DNA of 64,000 bases, from positions 744,553 to 808,552 of the forward strand of contig DLUH01000005.1 of assembly GCA_002742845.1 (NCBI GenBank). Direction: 5' to 3'. Under the pieces are notes generated by a model. The model had not been told where the DNA came from, ran no database searches, and saw only the letters and a program-made list of their open reading frames with translations. Below, one piece after another: positions 6,473 to 15,885 of the stretch. A program made the position numbers and the translations under genes. How positions within the stretch are numbered: the first letter of the stretch is position 1; each line of letters opens with the position of its first letter. This DNA comes from Sulfurovum sp. UBA12169 (GTDB lineage: Bacteria > Campylobacterota > Campylobacteria > Campylobacterales > Sulfurovaceae).

Positions 6473-7924
6473 ATGTCAGAATATGAAAAACTGATCGCGG
6501 AAGGATGGGTAGTAGATGACGGAAGCTATGATTCCAAAATGAGCGCTGCCCCAGACACTGCAAGCCCAAGCACGACCATGTTTCAGGAGAGACCTTTTGA
6601 CTTTGGTATACCGCGCCCAAGCGGTATACCGACTACATCAAGCATCTATCAGAAAAATATCGCGCGTATTGCAAAAACCGCAGACGCTATACAAGATGGC
6701 GATCTATCGGTGCAGGCATCTTCTATCCTTGGATCAAATGCGGACTATAGAGATATAGACAAGGCGATCAAAGTCTTGGCGTTTAACGATAGGGTAAGGC
6801 TGGCAAACGCCAAAAAACAGGCAGACATCTATAGGCATATTGAAAATGAAGTGCTATCCTTTAGCGATCCCTATGCAAGAAGCGAAGCCTACAACGTCAT
6901 AAACGACCCGACTATGAAAATAAGCGACAAATTGACGGCGGTAGGGGCATACAAAGAGGCGTATGGCGCCAAAAGTGACGCATCGACTCCTGCGGGTATG
7001 CGATATCTCAACGAAATACAGCAGCTTGAAGCAAAACCAAACCTTGGGACGGCTGAGAGGGAAAGGCTTACCAGTCTCAAAGACCTATATGAGGCGGAAG
7101 TGGTAAGAGGGTTTGACTCTACGGCGAAGAAATATAAAACGGCAACCAGGGAGCTTGACCGCACATGGGAAAATCTAAAGACGGCATATCCATCAGAAAC
7201 AGAAGCAAAAACACTTTCAACTATCGACGTGAGAAATCTGTCTGACGGGGACAGGGCGAAGCTTAACCGTGTCGGGCTCATGGCGGTAAAATCTCTCGGA
7301 GTAGAAGGGCAAGCTGCCCACAATGCCATGAGGGGGATAAAAGCCCAGTACGATCAGGCATCCACCGCGATGGATATCACGCTTAGAATGATGGAGAAAG
7401 GGAAGGATATCAACATGATAGATACCGTGTATAAAGACCTCCTTGCGCAATACTTTGGATACAGCAAAGATATGCTCGATAAGGTGTCAAGAGATAAGTC
7501 TTTTATGAACATCCTTGCAGACTACAGGCATGGACTGTATGGTGCAGCACTGAACAAGACGGAGCAACAAACATTTCTTGAATCCGCTTCGTCTTTATAT
7601 AGGAACAATCAGGATATCGCCCTCGCAACCAAAAAAATCATGGATATGAATCTTGCAAAAATGGACATGATACGAACACAGATGGGATTTGAGGCTTTTA
7701 ACGCTTTGTACGGCGACCTGCATTCAAACATGAAAGACAGGGTTGAGTTGTGGAACGATGCGATATCCGGGCCCGCTGCCGGAGCGAAGAACGACGGTTT
7801 CCTCAACCCTGATGAGATACTTGGCGGCACAGGAAGCGTACAGCAAAACAGCGGTACGACAAAAAGGTTCAACGGAAACAACATTGATGAACTTGATAAA
7901 CTTCTTGGGATGCAGCAGAGATGA
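6473..7924 (+). CDS. Phage protein, probable helical ejection/internal virion protein
   Basis: This 483-residue protein is predominantly helical and hydrophilic with no signal peptide and no enzyme motif that I can see. ATG at 6473 follows TAAGGAAG. Its TGA overlaps the ATG of the 1807-residue gene, indicating coupled synthesis of the two. By position and by size it would match a gp20/gp7-like DNA-ejection protein of P22-type podoviruses; sequence similarity cannot be judged here. Confidence 0.6.
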   Translation: MSEYEKLIAEGWVVDDGSYDSKMSAAPDTASPSTTMFQERPFDFGIPRPSGIPTTSSIYQKNIARIAKTADAIQDGDLSVQASSILGSNADYRDIDKAIKVLAFNDRVRLANAKKQADIYRHIENEVLSFSDPYARSEAYNVINDPTMKISDKLTAVGAYKEAYGAKSDASTPAGMRYLNEIQQLEAKPNLGTAERERLTSLKDLYEAEVVRGFDSTAKKYKTATRELDRTWENLKTAYPSETEAKTLSTIDVRNLSDGDRAKLNRVGLMAVKSLGVEGQAAHNAMRGIKAQYDQASTAMDITLRMMEKGKDINMIDTVYKDLLAQYFGYSKDMLDKVSRDKSFMNILADYRHGLYGAALNKTEQQTFLESASSLYRNNQDIALATKKIMDMNLAKMDMIRTQMGFEAFNALYGDLHSNMKDRVELWNDAISGPAAGAKNDGFLNPDEILGGTGSVQQNSGTTKRFNGNNIDELDKLLGMQQR

Positions 7925-10900
7925 TAACACTTGATATAAGCAGAAGCTCTTTGATGGGGCTTGATGATGAAAGAAAGAAACGCATCAGGGAGAAAGCGGC
8001 CGCCGGCGAACTTGAGCTGAATGTCACGGAAGATATCGACGATATGGGCATCCTTGATGTTGCCGGCAAGAATGCAGGAGATACCAAAAAAGTAGAACAG
8101 ATACAAGCGCCGGACACGCTTTCGCAGGAGCAGTACGGCGAACTGATGAAAGAGGACAACACCGCCACAATCCCTACGGTTGCCACAGGAGGCATATTCT
8201 CGGCAGAAGATCCAAAGTGGAAAGCGGCGGAAGAGAAAAAAGGAGATCTTGTCACGATGCCTACTTCGGCAAAAGGCACCGAAGAGATCGCTGATGGGGT
8301 AGTAAAGCAGGAAGCCCCCATCAGGCCGGAAGTGGATTCTGAAACAGAGTGGAAACGCGGGCTTTTGGCAAAGACAAATGACATCAAGACCAATGTATCT
8401 AATGCTAAGAGAGTTTTTGAGCAAGGCGGGTACAAGCTTATAGGCGTCAAACCCAACGAGCCAGGCGCGGCAACACAGTCTAACGTCTATAAGCTTGAAA
8501 AGGACGGCAACGAGTATATCATCGACGAGAACAGCTTTGACTCGGCAATGTGGGACCTGGGAGGAGACCCTGCAAGCAACGCCATCGCGCTTGGCACGGC
8601 AGGAATCGGCACAGCGATAGGGCTCGGCGGCATCGGGAACATGATAGACCAGGCGATCAGCAAGGCCATGAGCGGTGAAGAACTCAGCGCGGAGCAGAGA
8701 GCCGTGGAAGTATTAAAAGAAGCCGCGCTGTTTGGGGCAGGGGAAGCTATCGTTAAGAGCGCCCCGCTTTTGATCAAGGGCGCAAAGGGCATGCTTGAAG
8801 CGCCGGCATGGGCAAAAGAGAATATCTACGGCTATATCGCAAACGGAAACATGCCTGGGGCAAAGTCATTTGCAAAAGATATCTTGGGCGTGGATGACGC
8901 CTATATGGATGAAGCGGTCAAGTCTATGCAGACGTGGCAGAAGGAAGCGTATAGCAAGGGTGCAGATGCGGATAAAAAAAGGCTGAAGGACGTCCTGTTT
9001 GCCGACAATAAGCTTGAGTCAGCCGCTGAATATGTAAAAGAGGCTATCGATTCATCTAAAAACATGACAGACCAAGAGAGACTGTTGGCTACAGTGATGC
9101 AGCATCCAGAGGGGGAACGCTACTTGTTGCCTGCACTTGACGGCAATATAGACGCCGCCACTCAGGCCATGCGAAGTATAGACGCAAGGGTTCAGCAAGC
9201 AAGAGAGCTGCTTGACAGCGCAAGCGGCACAGAGATAAAGCAAGCGGTGCAAGAGTATGAAGGCAGGGTTGCAGATCAGTATAAAGATATGAGGAATACC
9301 TTCACTGAGGCATTTAAGAAGAGCAACTATCGCTTCAATTTGGACGATCTGAAGATAGAGGACAAAATCAAAAGTATGGGTTCTTATGTCGGAGACGACT
9401 ATATCCAAAAACAATTTGAAGCCATGAGTAGCGCCGTCAAAGCAAAAATAGAGGGCGCAAGAAGCGGCGCGGGAGTCACAAGGAACATTGACGATCTTCT
9501 CGATCTGTGGCAGCGCGTCAATAAGTTTTACGGGAAATACGGGAAACAGCTTGACAAACCTGACGTGGAAGTGTTTGAAAACATCAAAAAGGGTATAGGC
9601 GATGAAGTTGAGCGCGCGCTTGAAAAGCATACTACACCGGAGATATCGCGTGATCTTCTAAGGTATTTCGATGATGCCAGAGATGCGTACAGCGAGATGT
9701 ACCGCGTGTCGGAAACCAATCTGTATAAAGGGCTTATGGGCGAAGGAAAAAGCGCGAAGGATAGAGTGGACGCGCTTATCAAACATGCGCAGGATGACGA
9801 GGGAGAGCTGCAAAGACTTTTAAACAAGCTTACGCCTGAAGCGGCAGACAGGGCGGAGAGCGCGATAATAGATTCGGTGCTTAGTAAGCATACGGCAGGC
9901 GAAACGGGCAAGCTGCAAGCGCTCAATACTGCCGCTGCGCTTGATGACCTTGAAGCTCTAAAACCATTTTTGAAATCGGATGCGTCACAGCAGGGCATTA
10001 AGCTGCTTGAGGAGATGCACCAAAAGTTCAAGCATGATTTTAGTCTTTATCAAGCCGCTAAGGGAGAAACGGTAAAACAGCCAGAGGGCGGGATATCCCC
10101 ATCTCCGATAGGCAGGATGCGTACCGCCGCCGGAAGCGCGATATTTCGATATATGAAAAGCATGATTCCGTTTAGTCGAGATGCTAAAGCCTTGGCTCTC
10201 CAACGTCATATTGGCAAGGCGCTTGAGAAAAGCAGAGCACCTGTAGATATGGCAAAGCGCGTATATTCTTCCATGGCGTTGTTGCCTAATCAAAGATCAG
10301 AGCTGAAAGAGTTGATCAAGATCAACAACAAGGCAATGGCTGCAAAGAACAAGGCTGCCGCTGATGCCGCCCTGCAAGAGCTTAGAGACTTTGAGGCGAA
10401 GATGGAAGCGAAGAGGATTAACGATGTCTTGTCGGTAAAAGAATTCAAAAAGCCTGACATCTATGAGATACGCGCAATCGAAAAGCTTGGGCAGGACGAT
10501 GCAAAAGCCACGCTTGCAAGAAGCATCCGAGCGATACAGGAAGGAAAAGCAGGGAGTGCAGACATAAAGAGGTATCTTGAGGCAAAAGAATATATCGAGC
10601 CGGAACGTCTTGCCAAAGCGATAGAAAAAGAGCGACTATTCTCTCTGGATCAAAAGTATCGTTTTGTGGGAGAAGAAGAGATAGGCAAAATAGATAAGCT
10701 TCGGGGCTATCTGATGAGCGATGCAACGCTCAAATACGGCAATGAATTTAACCCGCAACAGGTCAAAGCGCTGATCTATGATCTTAAAACGAACGGAAAA
10801 CCGCGCGATTTGAAATATGACAAGCTGTATGATGACGTGATGGGAATGTATGACGCGCTTGCGCCGCGTATCGATGAGGCGTACGGTAAAGTGTCTGTGC

Positions 10901-13344
10901 AGTCTCTAACTCGGGTACCTGCGTCATCCGAAGATGCGGCATCCTCGGTCACCCGCCATCAAGGACACCAGGCAGAGCGATTACCTTTGCGCGGCGTTCC
11001 TTCCGCTCAGGGATACGGCAGTCAATCTGCACAGACATATGACAGTATAGCAAAAGCGAACGAAAAATTCAAGGACTCTGTCGTAAGGGATGAGTCTGGT
11101 GATCTTAAAGTGCTGTATCATGGTACAAACAGCGACTTTGACACCTTCAATGTAAACAAAGCAGCGAACGGAAACTTCGGTCACGGCTTCTATCTTGCAG
11201 AAGATGTTGAGACGGTAAACGCGCACTTTGCCAAAGGATATGGTGCAAATATAATGCCCGTAATGGCAAATATAGAAAACCCGTTTGATATTGATGATCT
11301 TGCAAAAGCAATGCCCGTTTATGAAGCATTTGCCAAAGAGTTCGGGATGAAGATGCCAAAAGAGGCTAAGAACCCGCTTGCCGTATATAAGCTCATAACC
11401 AACGGAAGCAAAGGGAAAGAACAGTTTAGGAACTTCCTTGAGTATCTTGGCTACGACGGGATAGTAGGAAAGACACCAGGAGCAGGTAGACAGTATGTAG
11501 CGTTCTATCCTAACCAGATTAAGTCTATCCATAACAGAGGCACATTTGACCCTAAAAATCCAAATATCTTGATGGCAAATCATCACATCGGCAGTGGCTT
11601 AGTTGCAGGTAGCGGCAATGCGATAGTGTATGATGAGGAGGGCAATATAGTCGGGTTTGATACTGATGGTTTTGTTAGCGGTTTTTTAGCAGGTGCAATA
11701 GGAAGCAAAGCAGGTGCAGCGGCACTAAATAGAGTAAATCCAAAACTCTACAATAAGATATTAGGCGTGTCAAAAGAGTTTCCAAATATGGCGACTTCAA
11801 ACCCTAAACTTTTAGCCCAGATATATAAAACTGCTCCGAGTGCCAAAGGGCAGGCTCTTACTTTCGCCGGCGAAAAAGCTATAAAAGCAGATGTTGCAAA
11901 GCTTGATGATGCTATGAAGTTGGCAGACTCTGGAGCAAAAGAGTCTGACATCTGGAGAAGTACGGGATGGTTCAAGGGCGATGACGGAAAGTGGAGATTT
12001 GAGGTGGATGATAGCGGGGCAAAGATGTTGAGCAAAGCAGAGCTTGACGCACTTGCAAAAGATGATCCGTATGAAATGATAGAAATTCCTTTGTCGCAAA
12101 TATTTAAGCACGATAAGCTTTTTGAGCAGTATCCGAAACTCAAAGATATAAATGTAAATTGGGAGTATTCAAAAGCAAAAGGGTTAGAGAAGCCTGAAAA
12201 TGTCTATCATGGAGCGAGCTTTAATCATAAAGAGAACCTTATAATTATAGGCAACGGACTTAACGACAAAGATATAAAATCTTCGATACTCCATGAGGTC
12301 CAACATGCCGTGCAAGGTATAGAAGATTTTGCGAGAGGCGGAAATCCACAGAGCATAAAAGGTATATCTAAATATCAGGAAGACAAACTAAGAGATGAAT
12401 TATCGGAAATTTCAAGCGAGCAGCTAAGTAGAAAATTAGGAAATGAGCCTAAATCTATCTGGGTATATGACAATAACATGGTCTTAAAAACAGACAAAGA
12501 GCTAGAAAGCTATGAAGCAGATATCATTCAGGAGCTAAAAAATACAAAGCACAACAACTATGAACGACTCCACGGCGAAGCAGAAGCAAGACTCACTCAA
12601 AAAAGAGCGGATGCAGGGTATAAAAATTATCCTTACGATGACTTAGATGTGCCAAGAGATGAGCTTATCATCCGAGATGGTGAGGGTGTGGCGGAGATGA
12701 GCATAGAGACAGAGGCACGATATATAAATCCAAAAAACGGCAACTTGACATCACAATTTAAAAAAGATGCTATGCCTATGCCAAAAGCTTTAAGTAAAAA
12801 AGAGTTTGCAAAACAGTATGGAGATACATACGGATGGACAAGCGTAGAAACACCTATCGGTAAGATAAAATTTAACGTAAACAGTGCGTATAAGCATATG
12901 GAGTCTGATAATACTTATTTTGCAGACAGAGTTAACTTCTCGGGTGCTTTTGATAAAGCCTTGACGGATCCGCTCATGATAGTTAAAAATCCTCTCAAAG
13001 ACGGACAAACAGAATACTACCTGCCGCTTAAAAACGAGACAGACGGTATCTTGCATTTTATAAATATAGCAAAAGACAAAAACGGAGAACTTAAACAGAT
13101 AACTTTTTTTGATGTTTCAGAAGATGAAGCGAAGAGAATAATCAAGAGCCAAGGAAGCAACATGCTTTATTTTAAGTATTCGACGGCTACCAAGCAAATG
13201 CTTGATACGGGCGATGCAGTGCAAATCCCAAAAAAATCGCCGTCTACAAATGAAAGTATAACTAAAGAGTACAAAGATAGTCAAGGGGTAACATCTATAT
13301 TGCCGGCAAGCTCAGCAAGCAAGGAGAAAATAAATGAACGATAA
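7921..13344 (+). CDS. Polyvalent phage protein: ADP-ribosyltransferase, LPD23-like, HExxH and PBECR-nuclease-like segments
   Basis: This 1807-residue protein has a long helical N-terminal 1000 residues, with a Gly/Ala-rich hydrophobic patch near 222-240 that could be membrane-interacting. Residues about 1050-1215 resemble the polyvalent-protein ADP-ribosyltransferase (VLYHGTNSDFDTF, Tyr1066-His1067-Gly1068). Next comes an LPD23-like segment (DIWRSTGWFKGDDGKWRFE, from 1343) and an HEVQH motif at 1458-1462 with a downstream HGEAEARLTQ, suggesting a metalloprotease-type site. The C-terminal 1630-1760 region resembles phage Barnase/EndoU/ColicinE5/RelE-type nucleases. Such proteins are packaged and injected to act on the host. 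Catalytic activity of each unit is inferred from motifs. Confidence 0.8.
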   Translation: MITLDISRSSLMGLDDERKKRIREKAAAGELELNVTEDIDDMGILDVAGKNAGDTKKVEQIQAPDTLSQEQYGELMKEDNTATIPTVATGGIFSAEDPKWKAAEEKKGDLVTMPTSAKGTEEIADGVVKQEAPIRPEVDSETEWKRGLLAKTNDIKTNVSNAKRVFEQGGYKLIGVKPNEPGAATQSNVYKLEKDGNEYIIDENSFDSAMWDLGGDPASNAIALGTAGIGTAIGLGGIGNMIDQAISKAMSGEELSAEQRAVEVLKEAALFGAGEAIVKSAPLLIKGAKGMLEAPAWAKENIYGYIANGNMPGAKSFAKDILGVDDAYMDEAVKSMQTWQKEAYSKGADADKKRLKDVLFADNKLESAAEYVKEAIDSSKNMTDQERLLATVMQHPEGERYLLPALDGNIDAATQAMRSIDARVQQARELLDSASGTEIKQAVQEYEGRVADQYKDMRNTFTEAFKKSNYRFNLDDLKIEDKIKSMGSYVGDDYIQKQFEAMSSAVKAKIEGARSGAGVTRNIDDLLDLWQRVNKFYGKYGKQLDKPDVEVFENIKKGIGDEVERALEKHTTPEISRDLLRYFDDARDAYSEMYRVSETNLYKGLMGEGKSAKDRVDALIKHAQDDEGELQRLLNKLTPEAADRAESAIIDSVLSKHTAGETGKLQALNTAAALDDLEALKPFLKSDASQQGIKLLEEMHQKFKHDFSLYQAAKGETVKQPEGGISPSPIGRMRTAAGSAIFRYMKSMIPFSRDAKALALQRHIGKALEKSRAPVDMAKRVYSSMALLPNQRSELKELIKINNKAMAAKNKAAADAALQELRDFEAKMEAKRINDVLSVKEFKKPDIYEIRAIEKLGQDDAKATLARSIRAIQEGKAGSADIKRYLEAKEYIEPERLAKAIEKERLFSLDQKYRFVGEEEIGKIDKLRGYLMSDATLKYGNEFNPQQVKALIYDLKTNGKPRDLKYDKLYDDVMGMYDALAPRIDEAYGKVSVQSLTRVPASSEDAASSVTRHQGHQAERLPLRGVPSAQGYGSQSAQTYDSIAKANEKFKDSVVRDESGDLKVLYHGTNSDFDTFNVNKAANGNFGHGFYLAEDVETVNAHFAKGYGANIMPVMANIENPFDIDDLAKAMPVYEAFAKEFGMKMPKEAKNPLAVYKLITNGSKGKEQFRNFLEYLGYDGIVGKTPGAGRQYVAFYPNQIKSIHNRGTFDPKNPNILMANHHIGSGLVAGSGNAIVYDEEGNIVGFDTDGFVSGFLAGAIGSKAGAAALNRVNPKLYNKILGVSKEFPNMATSNPKLLAQIYKTAPSAKGQALTFAGEKAIKADVAKLDDAMKLADSGAKESDIWRSTGWFKGDDGKWRFEVDDSGAKMLSKAELDALAKDDPYEMIEIPLSQIFKHDKLFEQYPKLKDINVNWEYSKAKGLEKPENVYHGASFNHKENLIIIGNGLNDKDIKSSILHEVQHAVQGIEDFARGGNPQSIKGISKYQEDKLRDELSEISSEQLSRKLGNEPKSIWVYDNNMVLKTDKELESYEADIIQELKNTKHNNYERLHGEAEARLTQKRADAGYKNYPYDDLDVPRDELIIRDGEGVAEMSIETEARYINPKNGNLTSQFKKDAMPMPKALSKKEFAKQYGDTYGWTSVETPIGKIKFNVNSAYKHMESDNTYFADRVNFSGAFDKALTDPLMIVKNPLKDGQTEYYLPLKNETDGILHFINIAKDKNGELKQITFFDVSEDEAKRIIKSQGSNMLYFKYSTATKQMLDTGDAVQIPKKSPSTNESITKEYKDSQGVTSILPASSASKEKINER

Positions 13345-15037
13345 AGAACTTTTGGACTACCTAAAGTCCACTTTCGAGGAGTCAAAGACACTTACGGAAG
13401 GATCTAGAAAAGAGGGCCGGGATGCGTATGAGTATATGAGAGGAAACCAGCTTCCGGCTGATGTGATCGAAGCGCTTGAGGACAGGGGGCAGCCTGCAAC
13501 ATGGGAAAACATCTATGCAAAGATCGACAACAAAGTCGAGGGCATGAAACTGATGACGCGCGAGGATATCGTTCTTTTGCCTAGAAATTTTGCCAAAAAA
13601 GATCAATTTGCTGTGCTGTCGAACGTGCTAAAGTCTGTACATGAGAACTCCGAATGGAAGACGTACAAAAAGCGTGCGGACAGAGACTTTCGCGTCGTAG
13701 GGCTCAGCGTCGTGGAACAGTCGATGCACATACTTGACGAAACAGATATCAAAGGCAAGAAGGTCAAAGAGGTTGTGCGAAAACATATCCCGGCTCTTGA
13801 GTGCTTCATCGATATGTATGCTTCAAACCCGGATATGAGCGATCAGCGGTATTTTCATCATTCGAGGCTCATCCATAGGCCTTTTCTTGTGCGAGCATTC
13901 GGCGAAAAGGCAAAGAACATTGCTGCAAATGATGCGGAGATGGTGAGAGTGCAGCGCACGTGGTACCGTGATCAAGAATGGAAGATACGTTTTGCAATAT
14001 GGACAGACGAGGCAGTACTGGAAGATGTGCCGACACCGTTTGGCAAACTCGACAAATTTCCGTTGGCGATAAGAAGGCTCAATTGGTCGCATCGGAAAGA
14101 GTATTATGGGATGTACAGGGATCTAAAGCCGTTCCAGGATACGATAAACTTCACGATGCTGCGTATCAAAAATATGCTCGGAAGCAATAAAGTCATGATA
14201 GAATCAGATGCGGTTGACGACGTACATACGTTCACCGATGATTTCTCAATCGATGAGTCTGTTATGGTACTGAAACCAGGGTCTCTGATACAAAAAAAGG
14301 TAGAGATCATCAAGCAGACGAATGATATCTCTCAACTGATGAGCATTGTGCAGGATGCAAGGATACAGGCCGAACTTGTCATGGGGCTCAATGCCGAAGC
14401 ACTCGGCAGCGCAGTCAACCGACTGAGCGGGTATGCGATAGAAAACAGAATCAATCAAGGACTTGTGGGGTTGCAAAACTTTATGGATCTAAGTGGAGAG
14501 CAGGATGTAGACCTGGCGCAAAACGAGATAGAGATCATGAAGGAACATTTTAGCGCTGAACAGATCTACTATATCGAAGGCAAAAGCGGCAAAGAGCGCG
14601 AGCAAGTTGTGTTGAATGCGTATCAAAGAGACGATTTAGGCAGGATGCTTTATGATGCAGGCCGACCGCTACAAGAGAACATACTTGAGATAGGCAGGTA
14701 TGATGTGCGCTTTACGCGTGTGCCGATGAACAGAGGCGCATCCGGCGAACGGCAGAAAAATTGGGCTGAAGTGATGAAAGTGTTGCGCCCTGAAGTGGCA
14801 GAGCGTCTTGTTCCGAGCATGTTGCGCGACACGGAAAGTCCGGAAGCAGAAGAAGCGCAACGCGTGATCGATGAAATGAACGAAAATATACAGCCTGATC
14901 CTGCTGCACAGCAGGCGCAACAGCTACAGATAGAGACGATGGCTGCGCAACTTCAAAAACTGCAAGCGCAAATCAATGAGATGAATTCAAAAGCAGAACT
15001 CAACAAGGCCAAAGCGGCAGGCATCCACGGGGCGTAA
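13334..15037 (+). CDS. Portal protein, P22-like
   Basis: This 567-residue protein has the length and overall pattern of P22-type podoviral portals. It has an N-terminal helical region (NDKELLDYLKSTFEE), a central WSHRKEYYGMYRDLKPFQDTIN-type core near residues 250-275, a clip/stem region, and a Gln/Ala-rich C-terminal coiled coil (about 510-560) reminiscent of the P22 barrel. Twelve copies would form the DNA gate at the capsid vertex. ATG at 13334 overlaps the end of the polyvalent gene by 11 bases. Its location next to the repressor means terminase and capsid genes must lie to the left, outside the window. Confidence 0.8.
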   Translation: MNDKELLDYLKSTFEESKTLTEGSRKEGRDAYEYMRGNQLPADVIEALEDRGQPATWENIYAKIDNKVEGMKLMTREDIVLLPRNFAKKDQFAVLSNVLKSVHENSEWKTYKKRADRDFRVVGLSVVEQSMHILDETDIKGKKVKEVVRKHIPALECFIDMYASNPDMSDQRYFHHSRLIHRPFLVRAFGEKAKNIAANDAEMVRVQRTWYRDQEWKIRFAIWTDEAVLEDVPTPFGKLDKFPLAIRRLNWSHRKEYYGMYRDLKPFQDTINFTMLRIKNMLGSNKVMIESDAVDDVHTFTDDFSIDESVMVLKPGSLIQKKVEIIKQTNDISQLMSIVQDARIQAELVMGLNAEALGSAVNRLSGYAIENRINQGLVGLQNFMDLSGEQDVDLAQNEIEIMKEHFSAEQIYYIEGKSGKEREQVVLNAYQRDDLGRMLYDAGRPLQENILEIGRYDVRFTRVPMNRGASGERQKNWAEVMKVLRPEVAERLVPSMLRDTESPEAEEAQRVIDEMNENIQPDPAAQQAQQLQIETMAAQLQKLQAQINEMNSKAELNKAKAAGIHGA

Positions 15038-15039
15038 TA

Positions 15040-15444
15040 TCAATAGTACGATGTGATGAGGCTCAGCACTTCACTGAGCAACCGGTCCTGTTTGTCTTCA
15101 TCTACAAGCGCAAATGCTTTGCATATCTTTGCCATACGCTCATCCCCGTCGCACGGGGTTTGTGCCATCTGTTTTTTTAGGGCAGCCATCGTCTCTTCTG
15201 TAAAGAAGTTCGGTTCAGGGAAGGTGTACTGCGGCCCATTGCCGGTCTCTATCCAGGAGAGATTTACTTTTTTTTCATTGGCTACCTTAATAAGTTTTTT
15301 CTTCGGGATAGCATCGCGGTTGATCCATGTGTCGTATGTGCCGGTAGGGACATCCATCTTTTGACACAGATCAAGACGGCTATCCACCTCATATATGAGC
15401 ATGAGCCGATCAATAATGGGCTGAATTTTCTTTATTTTTGCCAT
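15040..15444 (-). CDS. CI-like phage repressor (HTH)
   Basis: This 134-residue protein matches the bacteriophage CI repressor helix-turn-helix family: KIQPIIDRLMLIYEVDSRLDLCQKM, then GTYDTWINRD and a NLSWIETGNG segment ending the DNA-binding domain near residue 75. The rest is a short helical tail rather than a LexA-like peptidase domain. ATG at 15444 has AAAGGAT upstream; an upstream TTG start would run into the operator. It is divergent from the excisionase-like/integrase genes and convergent, 2 bp apart, with the portal. Likely keeps the prophage silent. Confidence 0.8.
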   Translation of the reverse strand: MAKIKKIQPIIDRLMLIYEVDSRLDLCQKMDVPTGTYDTWINRDAIPKKKLIKVANEKKVNLSWIETGNGPQYTFPEPNFFTEETMAALKKQMAQTPCDGDERMAKICKAFALVDEDKQDRLLSEVLSLITSYY

Positions 15445-15453
15445 TTTTTGAAT

Positions 15454-15552
15454 AAATCCTTTCAAAAACCTTGACAAACACCTCAAATTGAAGTATCATT
15501 GAAGTATTAATTAAGTTGCTAAGAATAAATATAGCATATTTTGAAAGGATTT
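15454..15552. repeat. Divergent 14-bp inverted repeat supplying both ribosome sites
   Basis: AAATCCTTTCAAAA at 15454-15467 and its exact complement TTTTGAAAGGATTT at 15539-15552 flank the divergent promoter region. Each arm provides the GAAAGGAT ribosome site of the gene it abuts (repressor on minus, excisionase-like on plus). Exact symmetry over 14 bp exceeds what two ribosome sites need. Confidence 0.6.
15471..15499 (+). promoter_or_regulatory. Promoter for excisionase-like/integrase operon with repeated operator-like sites
   Basis: TTGACA (15471-15476), a 17-bp spacer and TATCAT (15494-15499) form a near-consensus sigma-70 promoter reading right. Two copies of ATTGAAGTAT (from 15488 and from 15499), 11 bp apart and overlapping the -10, are one helical turn apart and look like repressor operators. 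Regulation by the adjacent CI-like protein is inferred. Confidence 0.65.
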
Positions 15553-15555
15553 GCA

Positions 15556-15885
15556 ATGTATCACGAAGAAGTTATAAAAGATCGCATAGAAACAAGGATA
15601 CGAAACATTGCGGATATGCTTTGTCTTGTAGGGCCTGACATAAACAATAATAGCCCTATAGAGTTTAGGCTTGATAGCATCATCGATCACCTTGGCGATT
15701 TGATAGAGCATGAATTTTCAATCTCTCACGTCGCGCGTTTATGCGGGAAACACAAAGATACTATCAGAAATTTTCTGCTCCAGAACTATGCAGAAGGCAA
15801 AGGGTATAGACTTTCGCCAAAAGGTGGTAAAATATATATTGCAAGAGATGCAGCGCTGAGCATAAGGAGACACTATGCAAAGTAA
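15556..15885 (+). CDS. Excisionase-like helix-turn-helix protein
   Basis: This 109-residue protein's C-terminal half (about 55-105: FSISHVARLCGKHKDTIRNFL, then a wing-like GKIYIARDAALSI) looks like a MerR/Xis-type DNA-binding domain. ATG at 15556 follows GAAAGGAT. It overlaps the integrase start by 11 bases, so the two are translated together. Position between operator region and integrase suggests a directionality factor (Xis) or a Cro-like regulator; the sequence alone does not separate these. Confidence 0.65.
   Translation: MYHEEVIKDRIETRIRNIADMLCLVGPDINNNSPIEFRLDSIIDHLGDLIEHEFSISHVARLCGKHKDTIRNFLLQNYAEGKGYRLSPKGGKIYIARDAALSIRRHYAK

Noticed and set aside
7609..8424. 271-codon minus-strand ORF across the ejection-protein junction
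   Set aside because: Cys/Phe-rich composition typical of an antisense shadow; covers two coupled sense genes.
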